Numbered from the stretch's first letter, positions 1-8,852 are shown. The stretch is 64,000 bases of DNA from Nocardioides sp. 1609 (GCF_004522105.1 NZ_SPUJ01000006.1:1-64000); one strand, 5' to 3'. Notes: a model not told the origin generated them from the sequence alone. Translations and numbers: made by a program.

Positions 1-1300
1 CACCGTCACCAACGCCGGCCCCTCGGTCGCCCGCGACGTCGTCCTCACCGACGACCTCCTCGACGAGCTGGACAACGTCGCCGTCACCGGCGCCCCCGCC
101 GGGGCCTGCACCGTCACCCCCGCCAACGTCGCCACCTGCGACCTCGGCCAGGTTCCGGCATCCGGCCCCGGCAGCACCGTCACCCTCACCATCACCGGTG
201 ACCTCCCCGCCGACTACACCGGCGCGGTCGACAACACCGCGTCCGTCACCTCACCGACCGACACCACCCCCGACAACAACCAGTCGACCTCCACCGGCAC
301 CGCGGCCCCGCAGGCCGACGTCGCCATCACCAAGACCCGCACCAGCGGCGCGATCGTCCCCGGCCAGCCCGTCACCTGGAACGTCACCGTCACCAACGCC
401 GGCCCCTCGGTCGCCCGCGACGTCGTCCTCACCGACGACCTCCTCGACGACCTCACCGACGTCGCCGTCACCGGCGGCCCCGCCGGCGCCTGCACCGTCA
501 CCACCGCCAACGTCGTCACGTGCACCCTCGGCGACCTCCCGGCCTCCGGCGCGGCCGGCACGGTGAGAATCACCATCACCGCCCAGGTGCCCTCCGGCTA
601 CACCGGCCGCCTCGACAACACCGCGAGCCTGACCTCACCGACCGACACCACCCCCGACAACAACACCGCGACCTCCACCGGCACCGCCCAGCCCCAGGCC
701 GACGTCACGGTCACCAAGACCCGCACCAGCGGCCCCGTCATCCCCGGCCGGCCCGTCACCTGGAACGTCACCGTCACCAACGCCGGCCCCTCGGTCGCCC
801 GCGACGTCGTCCTCACCGACGACCTCCTCGACGACCTCACCGACGTCGAGGTCACCGGCGCCCCCGCCGACGCCTGCACCGTCACCCCCGCCAACGTCGC
901 CACCTGCGACCTCGGCGACCTCCCGGCATCCGGCGCGGCCGGCACGGTGACGATCACCATCACCGCCCAGGTGCCCTCCGGCTACACCGGCCGCCTCGAC
1001 AACACCGCGTCCGTCACGTCACCGACCGACACCACCCCGGCCAACAACGAGGCGACGTCACCCGGCACCGCCGAGCCCGCCGCCGCCGTCGCCATCACCA
1101 AGACCCGCACCAGCGGCGCGATCGTGCCCGGCCAGCCCGTCACCTGGAACGTCACCGTCACCAACGCCGGCCCCTCGGTCGCCCGCGACGTCGTCGTCAC
1201 CGACGACCTCCTCGACGAGCTGGACGACGTCGCCGTCACCGGCGCCCCCGCCGGCGCCTGCACCGTCACCCCCGCCAACGTCGTCACCTGCGACCTCGGC
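1..1300 (+). repeat. Near-identical 384-bp tandem coding repeats
   Basis: The start of the unit (CACCGTCACCAACGCCGG) recurs at positions 1, 385, 769 and 1153, an exact 384-bp (128-codon) period. Nucleotide identity is high, including at synonymous positions. Similarity fades after about 1300, where the remaining repeats have diverged. This implies recent unit duplication or gene conversion, and copy number may vary between strains. Confidence 0.9.
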
Positions 1301-2791
1301 GACCTCGCAGCGGGTCCTGACGGAACCGTCTCGTTGACGATCACCGCAGCCGTGCCGGCCACCTACTCCGGAGCCCTCGACAACACCGCCACGGTGGTCT
1401 CGCCCACGGACGTCACCCCGGGTGACGACACCTCGACGGCCACCGGCAGCACCGAGGGCTACGTCGACCTGTCGATCACCAAGAAGCTGGTCGCCACGGC
1501 CGTCCCGGGTGCCCTCGTCTCCTGGACGCTCGAGGCCACCAACGACGGTCCCTCGACGGCCCGCGACGTCGTCGTCACCGACGAGCTGCCTGCGTCGGTC
1601 ACCGGTGCGACCGTCACCGGCCCGGCCGGCTCGACCTGCACCGTCACCGACGGTGTCGTCACCTGCCGACTGGCCGACCTTGCGGTTGACGAGACCGCGA
1701 CCGTCGTGGTCGGCGGCCGGCTCACCCCGGGCTTCCGGGGTGAGCTCGTCAACACGGCGCAGGTCGGGTCGAGCGCCACCGAGACCGACCCGGACGACAA
1801 CACCGCGACCGCGACCGACCCGGTCAGCCCGGTCGCCGACCTCGCCGTCGCCAAGGAGGTCACCCCCGAGGCGCCGCTGGCCGGTGGACCGGTCACCTTC
1901 ACGATCACGGTCACCAACAACGGCCCCTCGACCGCCACCCGCGCCGTCGTGACCGACCCGCTCGACGCCGTCGTGCGCAACCCGCGGGCCAGCGCCACGA
2001 GCGGCACGACCTGCCGGGTCGCGACCGGCACGGTCACCTGCGAAGTCGCCGACCTCGCCCCTGGTGCGACCGCCGTCGTCACCGTCGAGGGCACCGTCGC
2101 TCCTGACGCCACGGGACCCATGACCAACACCGCCACCATCACCCCGGGCGAGGAGACCGACCCGGAGCCGGGCGACAACGAAGCCACCGTCACGACCGGG
2201 CCGGTCCAGGGTGCCGACGTCCAGGTCGCCAAGGAGGCGCTCGCCGCCGAGGTCACCGCCGGCGACCGGCTCGACTACCGGATCACCGTGACGAACGCCG
2301 GCCCGTCGATCGCCGCCGACGTGGTCGTCACCGACGACCTGCCCGAGGGCATGACCGTGGTCTCGGCGACCGCCGTGCCGCGGGGCACGTGCTCGATCAC
2401 TGCTGGCCGGGCCGTCGTCACCTGTGACCTCGGCGACCTCGCGGCCGACCAGGTCGTCCGGGTCACCCTGACCGCCGAGGTAGCGGGCAACGCCGTGGAC
2501 GACGGGCCGGCGACCGTGGTCAACGAGGCCACGGCCGTCTCGACGACGGCCGACCCGGTCGCCGGCAACAACGCCGACGGCACGCCCGTCCGCGTCCTCC
2601 CGGCCGACGACAGCGGCCCGGACGACGGCGACCCCGACGACGGCGGCCCCTCCGATTCGGGGGACCCCGAGGGCCCGGACCTGCCGGACACCGGTTCGGA
2701 TGCGCGGATCGCCCCGCTCACGCTGATGGCCATCAGCAGCCTCGTCCTCGGTGCCTGGCTGCTACGGCGCTCGCGCCGCCGGACCGGCTGA
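2..2791 (+). CDS. DUF11-repeat surface protein with sortase signal, 5' end outside window
   Basis: The reading frame is open from base 2, so the true start lies upstream. The protein is a string of roughly 128-residue DUF11-type beta-sandwich repeats. Each carries the family phrases VTNAGPS, ARDVVVTDDL, TC.LGDL and NTA.V.SPT, with two Cys per repeat. About seven repeats are visible: the first four are nearly identical and the later three have diverged. The C-terminus is acidic and proline/glycine-rich, followed by LPDTG, a hydrophobic segment and RRSRRR. This is a standard cell-wall sorting signal for a class of sortase. The protein should be anchored to the envelope and extend outward. Its function (adhesion, spacing or structure) is not determinable from sequence. 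Confidence 0.9.
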   Translation, partial: TVTNAGPSVARDVVLTDDLLDELDNVAVTGAPAGACTVTPANVATCDLGQVPASGPGSTVTLTITGDLPADYTGAVDNTASVTSPTDTTPDNNQSTSTGTAAPQADVAITKTRTSGAIVPGQPVTWNVTVTNAGPSVARDVVLTDDLLDDLTDVAVTGGPAGACTVTTANVVTCTLGDLPASGAAGTVRITITAQVPSGYTGRLDNTASLTSPTDTTPDNNTATSTGTAQPQADVTVTKTRTSGPVIPGRPVTWNVTVTNAGPSVARDVVLTDDLLDDLTDVEVTGAPADACTVTPANVATCDLGDLPASGAAGTVTITITAQVPSGYTGRLDNTASVTSPTDTTPANNEATSPGTAEPAAAVAITKTRTSGAIVPGQPVTWNVTVTNAGPSVARDVVVTDDLLDELDDVAVTGAPAGACTVTPANVVTCDLGDLAAGPDGTVSLTITAAVPATYSGALDNTATVVSPTDVTPGDDTSTATGSTEGYVDLSITKKLVATAVPGALVSWTLEATNDGPSTARDVVVTDELPASVTGATVTGPAGSTCTVTDGVVTCRLADLAVDETATVVVGGRLTPGFRGELVNTAQVGSSATETDPDDNTATATDPVSPVADLAVAKEVTPEAPLAGGPVTFTITVTNNGPSTATRAVVTDPLDAVVRNPRASATSGTTCRVATGTVTCEVADLAPGATAVVTVEGTVAPDATGPMTNTATITPGEETDPEPGDNEATVTTGPVQGADVQVAKEALAAEVTAGDRLDYRITVTNAGPSIAADVVVTDDLPEGMTVVSATAVPRGTCSITAGRAVVTCDLGDLAADQVVRVTLTAEVAGNAVDDGPATVVNEATAVSTTADPVAGNNADGTPVRVLPADDSGPDDGDPDDGGPSDSGDPEGPDLPDTGSDARIAPLTLMAISSLVLGAWLLRRSRRRTG

Positions 2792-2816
2792 GCGGCACGC
2801 GGACGCGGTCCTCCCC

Positions 2817-2861
2817 GACGACCGGCCCCGAGACCCCTCGCGGGACGAGGGGCCGGTCGTC
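2817..2861. terminator. Bidirectional stem-loop between convergent genes
   Basis: A 13-bp perfect inverted repeat (GACGACCGGCCCC at 2817-2829 and its complement at 2849-2861) sits in the 75-bp gap between the stop codons of the surface protein and the convergent PAP2 gene. There is no long T tract, which is common for high-GC actinobacterial terminators. Confidence 0.6.
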
Positions 2862-2866
2862 CCGGA

Positions 2867-3865
2867 CTACCCCGCCGGGACGTCCGCCGGCTCGGGCGGC
2901 ACGGCCGCACGGCGGGCCTGGCGGCGTTCCCAGGCCGAGGCCAGGACCATCACCAGCACCGCGAGCGCGCCGCCGGCGATCAGGTCGATCACGTAGTGCT
3001 CGGCGAAGTAGACCAGCGCGACGCACATCAGCGCGGGGTAGACCAGCAGCAGCCAGCGCCACGGGCTGCGCAGCCGCCAGATCCCGTAGCAGGCGACCAG
3101 GATCGCGGTGCCGGCGTGCAGCGACGGCATGGCGGCGACCGGGTTGCCCACGCCGTTCAGGACGACGTTCGCGCGATGGACGCCGAGCTCGCCCCACCCT
3201 CGGGAGGTGAGCCGGGTGACCTCGCCCATGTAGCCCTCCTGCGACGCCATCCACGGCGGCGCCATCGGGTAGGCCATGTAGATGAGGAGGCCGCCGAAGT
3301 TGAGGCCGATGTAGCGGCGCATCCAGACCAGCCACTCGGTCCGGTTCCGCGCCCACAGGAGCACCGCGAGGATCAGCCCGACGAGGAAGTGCGTCGCGTA
3401 GACGGTCGTGAAGAGGACCTCGAACCACTGGGTGGGCGCGTCCAGGCGACACGGCTCCCCGCACCAGGCGGCCTGGAGCGTCTCGGTCGGGGTGGTGCCG
3501 CCGAACATCCAGCGGTCGACGTCGATCGGCATCGTCCAGTGCACGGTGATGTCGAACTCGTCGATCCACCCCCGGCTGAAGAAGTAGACCGTGAGCAGCA
3601 GCGCCGGGATCGACCAGTCGCGCAGGAAGCCGAGGTGGCGGCGCCACGGGGCCTCGACGTTCCACGCGATCGTGCCCAGCCAGAGGGTGATGAGCACCGT
3701 GAGCGCGTCGTTCGGGATCCCCACGGTCGCGGACCACACCACGACCAGCAGGCTCCACGCCGCCATCGCCGCGACCCGGACCGGCTTGCGGGTCTCGCGC
3801 CCGGTGACCCGGTCCTCGGCCGGCGCGTCGACGGAGGCCTTGTCGTCGGTGGGTTCCGTCTGCAC
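2867..3865 (-). CDS. PAP2-superfamily membrane phosphatase or lipid transferase
   Basis: This 332-residue polytopic membrane protein starts at GTG (3863-3865) behind a GGAGAGG ribosome site. The C-terminal half has PAP2 signatures: PSLHAGTAIL (PSxH motif) and, about 50 residues on, EHYVIDLIAGG (the catalytic His and metal/transition-state residues of motif 3). The canonical first KxxxxxxRP motif is not obvious, which resembles the Aur1/inositol-phosphotransferase branch. It probably acts on a lipid phosphate or transfers a phospho-head group at the membrane. The substrate is unknown. It is convergent with the surface-protein gene and divergent from the hydrolase at 4031. Confidence 0.8.
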   Translation of the reverse strand: MQTEPTDDKASVDAPAEDRVTGRETRKPVRVAAMAAWSLLVVVWSATVGIPNDALTVLITLWLGTIAWNVEAPWRRHLGFLRDWSIPALLLTVYFFSRGWIDEFDITVHWTMPIDVDRWMFGGTTPTETLQAAWCGEPCRLDAPTQWFEVLFTTVYATHFLVGLILAVLLWARNRTEWLVWMRRYIGLNFGGLLIYMAYPMAPPWMASQEGYMGEVTRLTSRGWGELGVHRANVVLNGVGNPVAAMPSLHAGTAILVACYGIWRLRSPWRWLLLVYPALMCVALVYFAEHYVIDLIAGGALAVLVMVLASAWERRQARRAAVPPEPADVPAG

Positions 3866-4030
3866 AGGCTGCCTCTCCCCGACCTCCGGGCGAGGTGCGG
3901 CGGCGCCCAGTCTCCCCCACGGCCGGTGGCGGCTCGGGGTCACCCGCCGGGGTGACCGGGAGCGGCCGCCGGACCGGTACCAAGACGGGAGGGGCCGATC
4001 GGCTCCGGCACCCGACCTCGAAGGACCCAC

Positions 4031-4858
4031 ATGACCTCCGACACGACCTCCTCCACCGGCGACCACGGGCTCTACGTCAAGGACGGCGGCGGCGAGGGCC
4101 GGCCCGTCGTGCTCATCCACGGATGGCCGCTCTCGAGCGAGTCCTGGAGCGAGCAGGTGCCCGCGCTGACCGACGCCGGCTACCGGGTCGTCGTCTACGA
4201 CCGGCGCGGCTTCGGGAGGTCCGACCCCGGCGACTCCTACGACTACGACGCCCTGGCCGGCGACCTCGACAACGTGCTCACCGAGCTCGACCTCACCGAC
4301 GTCACGCTGGTCGGCTTCTCGATGGGCGGCGGGGAGGTCGCGCGCTACGTCAGGACGTACGGCACCGACCGGCTCCACAGCGTGGTGTTCGCCGCGGCCG
4401 TGCCGCCGTACCTGCTGAAGTCCGACGACAACCCCGACGGCCCGCTCCCCGAGGAGGCCGCCGCCGGCATGCGCTCGCAGCTCGAGGAGGACCGTGACGG
4501 CTTCCTGGACGGCTTCGTCACCGACTTCTACTCGGTCGACGGCGAGCTCGCGGTCAGCGAGGAGCAGCGCCAGGAGGCCCTGACCCTGGCGCGTCGGTCC
4601 GACCAGGAGGCGGCCCTGGGGTGCATGGACGCCTTCGGTGGCACCGACTTCCGCGACGACCTCCCGGCCGTCACCGTCCCGACCCTGGTCATCCACGGGG
4701 ACAGCGACGCCACGGTGCCGTTCGAGGGCTCCGGGCAGCGCACCCACGAGGCGATCGCCGACAGCGAGCTCGTCGTCCTCACCGCCGCACCGCACGGCTG
4801 CAACGTCAGCCACGCCGACGAGTTCAACGCGGCGCTGCTGGCCTTCCTCCGGCGGTGA
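4031..4858 (+). CDS. Alpha/beta hydrolase, non-heme chloroperoxidase/arylesterase-like
   Basis: This 275-residue alpha/beta-hydrolase has HGWPLSSESW (oxyanion-hole region), the nucleophile elbow GFSMGGG, a late HGDSD (candidate acid) and APHGCN (catalytic His). Length and motifs match the cofactor-free haloperoxidase/esterase branch. The ATG start has a nearby GAAGGA ribosome site. No signal peptide is seen, so it should be cytoplasmic. The substrate is not predictable, and the chloroperoxidase name reflects homology only. Confidence 0.85.
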   Translation: MTSDTTSSTGDHGLYVKDGGGEGRPVVLIHGWPLSSESWSEQVPALTDAGYRVVVYDRRGFGRSDPGDSYDYDALAGDLDNVLTELDLTDVTLVGFSMGGGEVARYVRTYGTDRLHSVVFAAAVPPYLLKSDDNPDGPLPEEAAAGMRSQLEEDRDGFLDGFVTDFYSVDGELAVSEEQRQEALTLARRSDQEAALGCMDAFGGTDFRDDLPAVTVPTLVIHGDSDATVPFEGSGQRTHEAIADSELVVLTAAPHGCNVSHADEFNAALLAFLRR

Positions 4859-4957
4859 CCGCCCGCGCGGGGGGCACCGGGTCGGAACAGGACCGCCCGA
4901 CTCGTCGTTGGGCCGGGTGACAGCAACAGCACGACCCCCTCGAACGAAGGAGCCGAC

Positions 4958-5605
4958 GTGGCCCAGGTACTCGTCATCGGAGCGCACGGAAAGATCGCCC
5001 TGCTCGCGGAGCGGCTGCTGGTCGAGGAGGGCCACGCCGTCACCGGCGTCGTCCGCAACCCCGACCACGCCGACGACGTGCGGGCCACCGGCGCCTCCGT
5101 CACCGTGAGCGACGTCGAGAACCTCGACACCGCCGGCATCACCGATCTCGTCTCGGGCTTCGACGCCGTCGTGTGGTCGGCCGGCGCCGGGGGCGGCAGC
5201 CCGGAGCGGACCTACGCCGTCGACCGGGACGCCGCGATCCGGACCGTCGACGCGGCGGCCGGGGCCGGCGTCCAGCACCTGGTGATGGTGTCGTACTTCG
5301 GCGCGGGCCCCGACCACGGCGTCTCGCCCGACAACGGGTTCTTCACCTACGCCGAGGCCAAGTCGGCGGCCGACGCCCACCTCGAGGCGGCCCCGGTCCC
5401 GTGGACGATCCTGCGGCCCAGCACCCTCACCGACGGACCCGAGGGTGGCATCACCACCGACGACACCGAGGGGCGCGAGGTCCCGCGCGCCACCGTCGCC
5501 CGGGTGATCGCGTCGGTGGTCACCGAGCGGGCGGCCAGCACCGGCCGGATCATCACGTTCAACGAGGGCGACCAGGACGTCGCCCGGGTGGTCGCCGGCG
5601 CCTGA
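4958..5605 (+). CDS. NAD(P)-binding atypical short-chain reductase (NmrA/YwnB-like)
   Basis: This 215-residue Rossmann protein starts at GTG with a well placed GAAGGAG. The N-terminal IGAHGKIA matches the glycine-rich dinucleotide site of atypical SDRs. A middle segment, MVSYFGAGPDHG, and the later TILRPSTLTDGP are typical of the NAD(P)H-binding family often annotated as sugar epimerase-like. The canonical YxxxK pair is weak (YAEAK at about residue 131 is a candidate). It follows the hydrolase on the same strand after about 100 bp, so the two may be co-expressed. Confidence 0.8.
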   Translation: MAQVLVIGAHGKIALLAERLLVEEGHAVTGVVRNPDHADDVRATGASVTVSDVENLDTAGITDLVSGFDAVVWSAGAGGGSPERTYAVDRDAAIRTVDAAAGAGVQHLVMVSYFGAGPDHGVSPDNGFFTYAEAKSAADAHLEAAPVPWTILRPSTLTDGPEGGITTDDTEGREVPRATVARVIASVVTERAASTGRIITFNEGDQDVARVVAGA

Positions 5606-5634
5606 TCGGCCGGGTCGGTCCGTCCGTCACCGCG

Positions 5635-5718
5635 GAGGTCGGCCCAGAGGTCGGCCCAGAGGTCGGCCCAGAGGTCGGCCCAGAGGTCGGCTCAGAAGTC
5701 GGCTCAGAGGTCGACGGT
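5635..5718. repeat. 12-bp tandem repeat spanning a stop codon
   Basis: Six full copies of GAGGTCGGCCCA or close variants run from 5635 to 5706, followed by a decayed seventh. The array lies between convergent genes and overlaps the stop codon of the flavoprotein gene at 5704. Read in that gene's frame, the units encode Ala-Asp-Leu-Trp. The proximal units carry TGA where the others have TGG. Confidence 0.85.
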
Positions 5719-6183
5719 GGCGTTGTCGCCGAGGTCGGTGGTCGACCCGGTCAGCTTGGACTTCGCGAAGCTGATCGCGGTCAGCACCCGGCCGCCGGGG
5801 GCGTCCCAGTACTCGCCGCCGTCGGCCCGGACCCGCACCAGCGCCACCTCGGGGCTGTCCGGGCCCTCGGGGAGCCACGCCTCGGCGCCGGTCGACCACA
5901 GCTCCTCGACCTTGGCGCGGTCGTCGACCACGAAGGCCTCGCCGCGCAGGGAGACCCACGTGCTGCTGCCGGTCAGGGTGACCCCGACCCGGGGGTCGGC
6001 GGCGATCTCGGCCACCAGGTGCGCGTCGCGGCGGGTGAGGAACCACAGGTCGACGTCGTCCTCGACCTGCTGGTGGCTCATCGGCCGGGCCACGAGCTGG
6101 CCGTGCGCGTCGTGCGTGGTGAGCATCGCGATCGGGATGTCCTTCACCATGTCGGCCAGTCGGGTCGTCTCGTCGGTGCTCAT
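5704..6183 (-). CDS. Pyridoxamine 5'-phosphate oxidase-family flavin-binding protein
   Basis: This 159-residue single-domain split-barrel protein reads MLTTHDAHGQLVARPMSHQQ, then LWFLTRRDAHLVAEIAADPRVGVTL and TWVSLRGEAFVV. This is the pattern of the general-stress/PPOX-like FMN or F420-binding family (COG3871 type). It probably reduces or binds a small molecule in the cytoplasm. The start at 6183 is supported by family N-terminal spacing. It is divergent from the MFS gene. The C-terminus ends inside a 12-bp repeat whose following units could encode an eroded extension. Confidence 0.85.
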   Translation of the reverse strand: MSTDETTRLADMVKDIPIAMLTTHDAHGQLVARPMSHQQVEDDVDLWFLTRRDAHLVAEIAADPRVGVTLTGSSTWVSLRGEAFVVDDRAKVEELWSTGAEAWLPEGPDSPEVALVRVRADGGEYWDAPGGRVLTAISFAKSKLTGSTTDLGDNATVDL

Positions 6184-6414
6184 CGTCTCGCTCCTCGCGC
6201 GTCGTCGGACCTGTCCGGTCGACGCTAGCGACGCCCGCCGCAGCCACGGCTCACCCCGACGCGCCCGCCCGGCCGGGTGGGACGGCGGCGTCCGCCACCG
6301 CGGGTGTGACCGGTGCCTCGGAACAAGACCGCGGCCACCGTTGCTGCAACGGGTTGCGCGCTCGCCACGTCGACGAGACGTCGCTACCGGCACGACCACC
6401 GACAGGACTCCTCC

Positions 6415-7872
6415 ATGGCAGGCACGCACCAGCGCACCGACTACCGGGTGACCTTCGTGGTCCTCTGCGCCGGCGTGGCGGCGTTCTCGCTGCTGCAGTC
6501 GATGGTCAACCCGGTGCTCCCGACCATCGAGGCGGCGCTCGACACCGACCAGGCGACGGTCACGTGGGTGCTCACCGCCTACCTGCTCTCGGCGTCGGTC
6601 TGCACGCCGATCATCGGCCGGATCGGCGATAAGGTCGGCAAGGAGCGGATGCTCGTCTTCGCCCTGTCCGCCCTCGCCGTCGGCTCGCTGCTGGCCGCGC
6701 TGGCCCCCTCGATCGGCGTGCTCATCGTGGCGCGGGCGATCCAGGGCATCGGCGGCGGCGTCCTGCCGCTGACCTTCGGGATCATCCGCGACGAGTTCCC
6801 GCGCGACAAGGTCGCCGGGGCCGTCGGGACGTCGGCGGCGCTGCTGGCCGTCGGCGGCGGCTTCGGCCTGGTGCTGGCCGGCCCGATCGTCGACGCGCTC
6901 AGCTACCACTGGCTGTTCTGGCTGCCGATGATCATGACCGTGCTCGCCGCGCTGGCCGCCCACCTGTACGTGCCGGAGTCCCCCGAGCGCACGCCCGGCC
7001 GGATCAACGTCACGAGCGCGCTGCTCATGTCGACGTGGCTGGTCACCCTGCTGCTCGCCGTGAGCCAGGGGCACAGCTGGGGCTGGGCCTCACCGGTGAC
7101 CATCGGGCTCTTCGTCGCGACCGCCGTCGCGCTGCCCGTGTGGGTGTGGGCCGAGGCGCGCAGCGACAGCCCGCTCATCGACATGCGGATGATGCGGATC
7201 CCCACGGTCTGGACCGTCAACCTCGTCGCCCTGCTGTTCGGCATGGGGATGTACTCGATGTTCGCCTTCCTCCCCCAGTTCCTGCAGACCCCCGAGCTCA
7301 CCGGCTACGGCTTCGGTGCCACGGTGACCCAGTCGGGCCTGCTGCTCCTGCCGCAGACCGTCGCGACCTTCCTGGCCGGCATCTTCTCGGGCCGGCTCGC
7401 GGCGCGCTTCGGCTCGAAGGCGGTGCTGGTGGCCGGGGCGACGCTCACCTCGATCGGCACGCTCGGCCTCGTCGTCGCCCACGACCACCTGTGGCTGGTC
7501 GTCGCCGAGACGACCCTCCTCGGCCTCGCGTTCGGGCTCGCGTTCGCAGCGCTGTCGAACCTGATCGTCGACGCCGTGCCCCAGTCGCAGACCGGGGTCG
7601 CCAGCGGGATGAACGCCAACATCCGCACGGTGGGCGGCGCGCTCGGCAGCGCCGTGCTGGCCAGCGTCGTGACCGCCAACGCGCGGCCCGACGGCCTGCC
7701 GGTCGAGGCCGGCTACACCAACGGCTTCACGGTCCTGGTCGTGACCTCGGCGCTCGCCGCGCTGGTCGCGGTCTTCGTGCCGGTCGTCAAGGCCCGCACG
7801 CACGTCGTCACCGGACCGCAGGCCGCCGCCGAGCCCGAGGCGGCGACGGTCGCGAGCGCCGTCCGGTCCTAG
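6415..7872 (+). CDS. MFS drug-efflux-type transporter (DHA2-like, about 14 TM)
   Basis: This 485-residue polytopic protein has MFS motif A (GRIGDKVGKERM after TM2) and the antiporter motif-C-like GGGFGLVLAGPIVD in TM5. Around fourteen hydrophobic segments can be counted, as in DHA2 proton-coupled multidrug exporters. The start at ATG 6415 avoids an upstream out-of-family extension. A 230-bp divergent spacer separates it from the flavoprotein gene, and the 3' end overlaps the convergent small membrane gene by four bases (CTAG). The substrate is unknown. Confidence 0.85.
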   Translation: MAGTHQRTDYRVTFVVLCAGVAAFSLLQSMVNPVLPTIEAALDTDQATVTWVLTAYLLSASVCTPIIGRIGDKVGKERMLVFALSALAVGSLLAALAPSIGVLIVARAIQGIGGGVLPLTFGIIRDEFPRDKVAGAVGTSAALLAVGGGFGLVLAGPIVDALSYHWLFWLPMIMTVLAALAAHLYVPESPERTPGRINVTSALLMSTWLVTLLLAVSQGHSWGWASPVTIGLFVATAVALPVWVWAEARSDSPLIDMRMMRIPTVWTVNLVALLFGMGMYSMFAFLPQFLQTPELTGYGFGATVTQSGLLLLPQTVATFLAGIFSGRLAARFGSKAVLVAGATLTSIGTLGLVVAHDHLWLVVAETTLLGLAFGLAFAALSNLIVDAVPQSQTGVASGMNANIRTVGGALGSAVLASVVTANARPDGLPVEAGYTNGFTVLVVTSALAALVAVFVPVVKARTHVVTGPQAAAEPEAATVASAVRS

Positions 7873-8054
7873 CGGGAGCGGCGGCGCGCGACGACGACGG
7901 CGACCAGCACCGCCGCGCCGGCGACGCCCGCCAGGAGGGTGCTGCCGGCGGCGCCCTCACGGGCGGTGTCACGACCGGGGCGGAGGAAGCCGCCGACGCT
8001 GGCCAGGAACGGCGGGCGCCGGTCGGACCCGGCGAGGTCTGAGGTGTCGCCCAT
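7869..8054 (-). CDS. Small single-span membrane protein
   Basis: A 61-residue protein has a basic N-terminal region (GSDRRPPFLASVGGFLRPGRD) and one C-terminal transmembrane helix (LLAGVAGAAVLVAVVVA) ending in RRRSR. It starts at ATG 8054. No family was recognised. The stop codon overlaps the stop of the convergent MFS gene. Codon usage in this frame looks like that of neighbouring genes, which supports it over shadow frames. Confidence 0.5.
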   Translation of the reverse strand: MGDTSDLAGSDRRPPFLASVGGFLRPGRDTAREGAAGSTLLAGVAGAAVLVAVVVARRRSR

Positions 8055-8183
8055 GGTGATGCAGCTCCTGGTCGGTCCGCACCGGCGGCGCCGGCGTCGG
8101 GTCCCACGGTGCCGCGCGTCGGCCCCGGACGCACCCACCCGCACAGGTGGCAGCCGCCGGGGTCGCCGCCGCGGTCGCCACGG

Positions 8184-8203
8184 TCGAACACACGTTCTAT
8201 TCT
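8184..8203 (+). promoter_or_regulatory. SOS (LexA) box overlapping a -10 element
   Basis: TCGAAC-ACAC-GTTCTA (8184-8199) matches the actinobacterial LexA consensus TCGAAC-N4-GTTCGA with one mismatch. It overlaps TATTCT (8198-8203), which sits exactly at -12 to -7 relative to the ATG at 8210. The gene therefore appears to be transcribed as a leaderless, LexA-repressed message. Confidence 0.75.
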
Positions 8204-8209
8204 TCTCCC

Positions 8210-8500
8210 ATGCTGCACCCCCGCGCCGAGCACGTGTGGGTGACGGGCGTCGAGGTGTGGGGCGACCGCCGCTCGCCGGGGCTGCTGCTCGGCTGGCGCC
8301 GGGCCCGCGACGGCACGTGGGAGGGGTGGGTCGTCACCGCCTCGGTCGGGACCCCGGCCCGACAGGACGGACCGTACGTCCGACAGACGTGGGTGCCGGC
8401 CGCCGCCATCGTGCGGGCCGCGCCACCCCTCCGGCCGCCCGGCACGGTCCGTGACGGCCATCCGAGACACCCGGGAGGACCGGGCGGTGCCGGGAAATAG
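8210..8500 (+). CDS. Small SOS-controlled protein of unknown function
   Basis: A 96-residue protein with conserved-looking aromatic phrases (HVWVTGVEVWGDR, GLLLGWRRARDGTWEGWVVTA, QTWVPAAAI) and a low-complexity Gly/Pro/Arg tail. I do not recognise a named family. The start at 8210 is chosen because an SOS box and a perfectly spaced -10 element precede it and no ribosome site is present, as in leaderless actinobacterial genes. Small LexA-controlled genes of this kind often sit with mutasome components, but none is adjacent. A DNA-damage role is inference from the promoter only. Confidence 0.65.
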   Translation: MLHPRAEHVWVTGVEVWGDRRSPGLLLGWRRARDGTWEGWVVTASVGTPARQDGPYVRQTWVPAAAIVRAAPPLRPPGTVRDGHPRHPGGPGGAGK

Positions 8501-8501
8501 A

Positions 8502-8539
8502 AGAAGCCCGCCGGAGTCTCGGGTCTCCAGCGGGCTTCT
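8502..8539. terminator. Stem-loop terminator
   Basis: AGAAGCCCGC (8502-8511) pairs with GCGGGCTTCT (8530-8539), a 10-bp perfect stem immediately after the stop codon of the gene at 8210. Confidence 0.7.
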
Positions 8540-8609
8540 GAGGTGAAGAATACGACATGCCGAGCGGCGTGTGCAGCAGAATCGCCGAACTTTCTCGAAG
8601 TTCGCTTGA

Positions 8610-8852
8610 TCAGGAGTCGGCGCCGCGACCCGTCGCCGCCTGCAGGCGGTCGATGTGCTCGGACGCCTCGGCCTTGGTGAGGTCGGCCGAGATCGTCTCG
8701 CCGGCCTCGCGCGCCAGGGTGTCGAGGTAGCTGCGCTGGGCCCCGGTCATCGGCTCGTCGCCGGTGGCCCAGTCCTGGGGGTCCTTCTCCGTGGTGCCGG
8801 GCTGCTCGCCGCCGAGGACGTCGTCGGTCGAATGGGTGTTCGATTCGGTCAT
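8610..8852 (-). CDS. DUF3072-family small protein
   Basis: An 80-residue acidic protein whose core reads DPQDWATGDEPMTGAQRSYLDTLAREAGE followed by DLTKAEASEHIDRLQ. This is the DUF3072 pattern: a short tail-to-helix module frequent in actinobacteria and proteobacteria. It has no signal peptide or membrane segment. Function is unknown. It stands alone after the terminator region, oriented away from the SOS gene. Confidence 0.8.
   Translation of the reverse strand: MTESNTHSTDDVLGGEQPGTTEKDPQDWATGDEPMTGAQRSYLDTLAREAGETISADLTKAEASEHIDRLQAATGRGADS

Noticed and set aside
2867..5380. 837-codon minus-strand open frame
   Set aside because: Only the 3' 333 codons encode a coherent membrane protein. 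The remainder is the antisense shadow of the hydrolase and reductase genes, common at this GC content.
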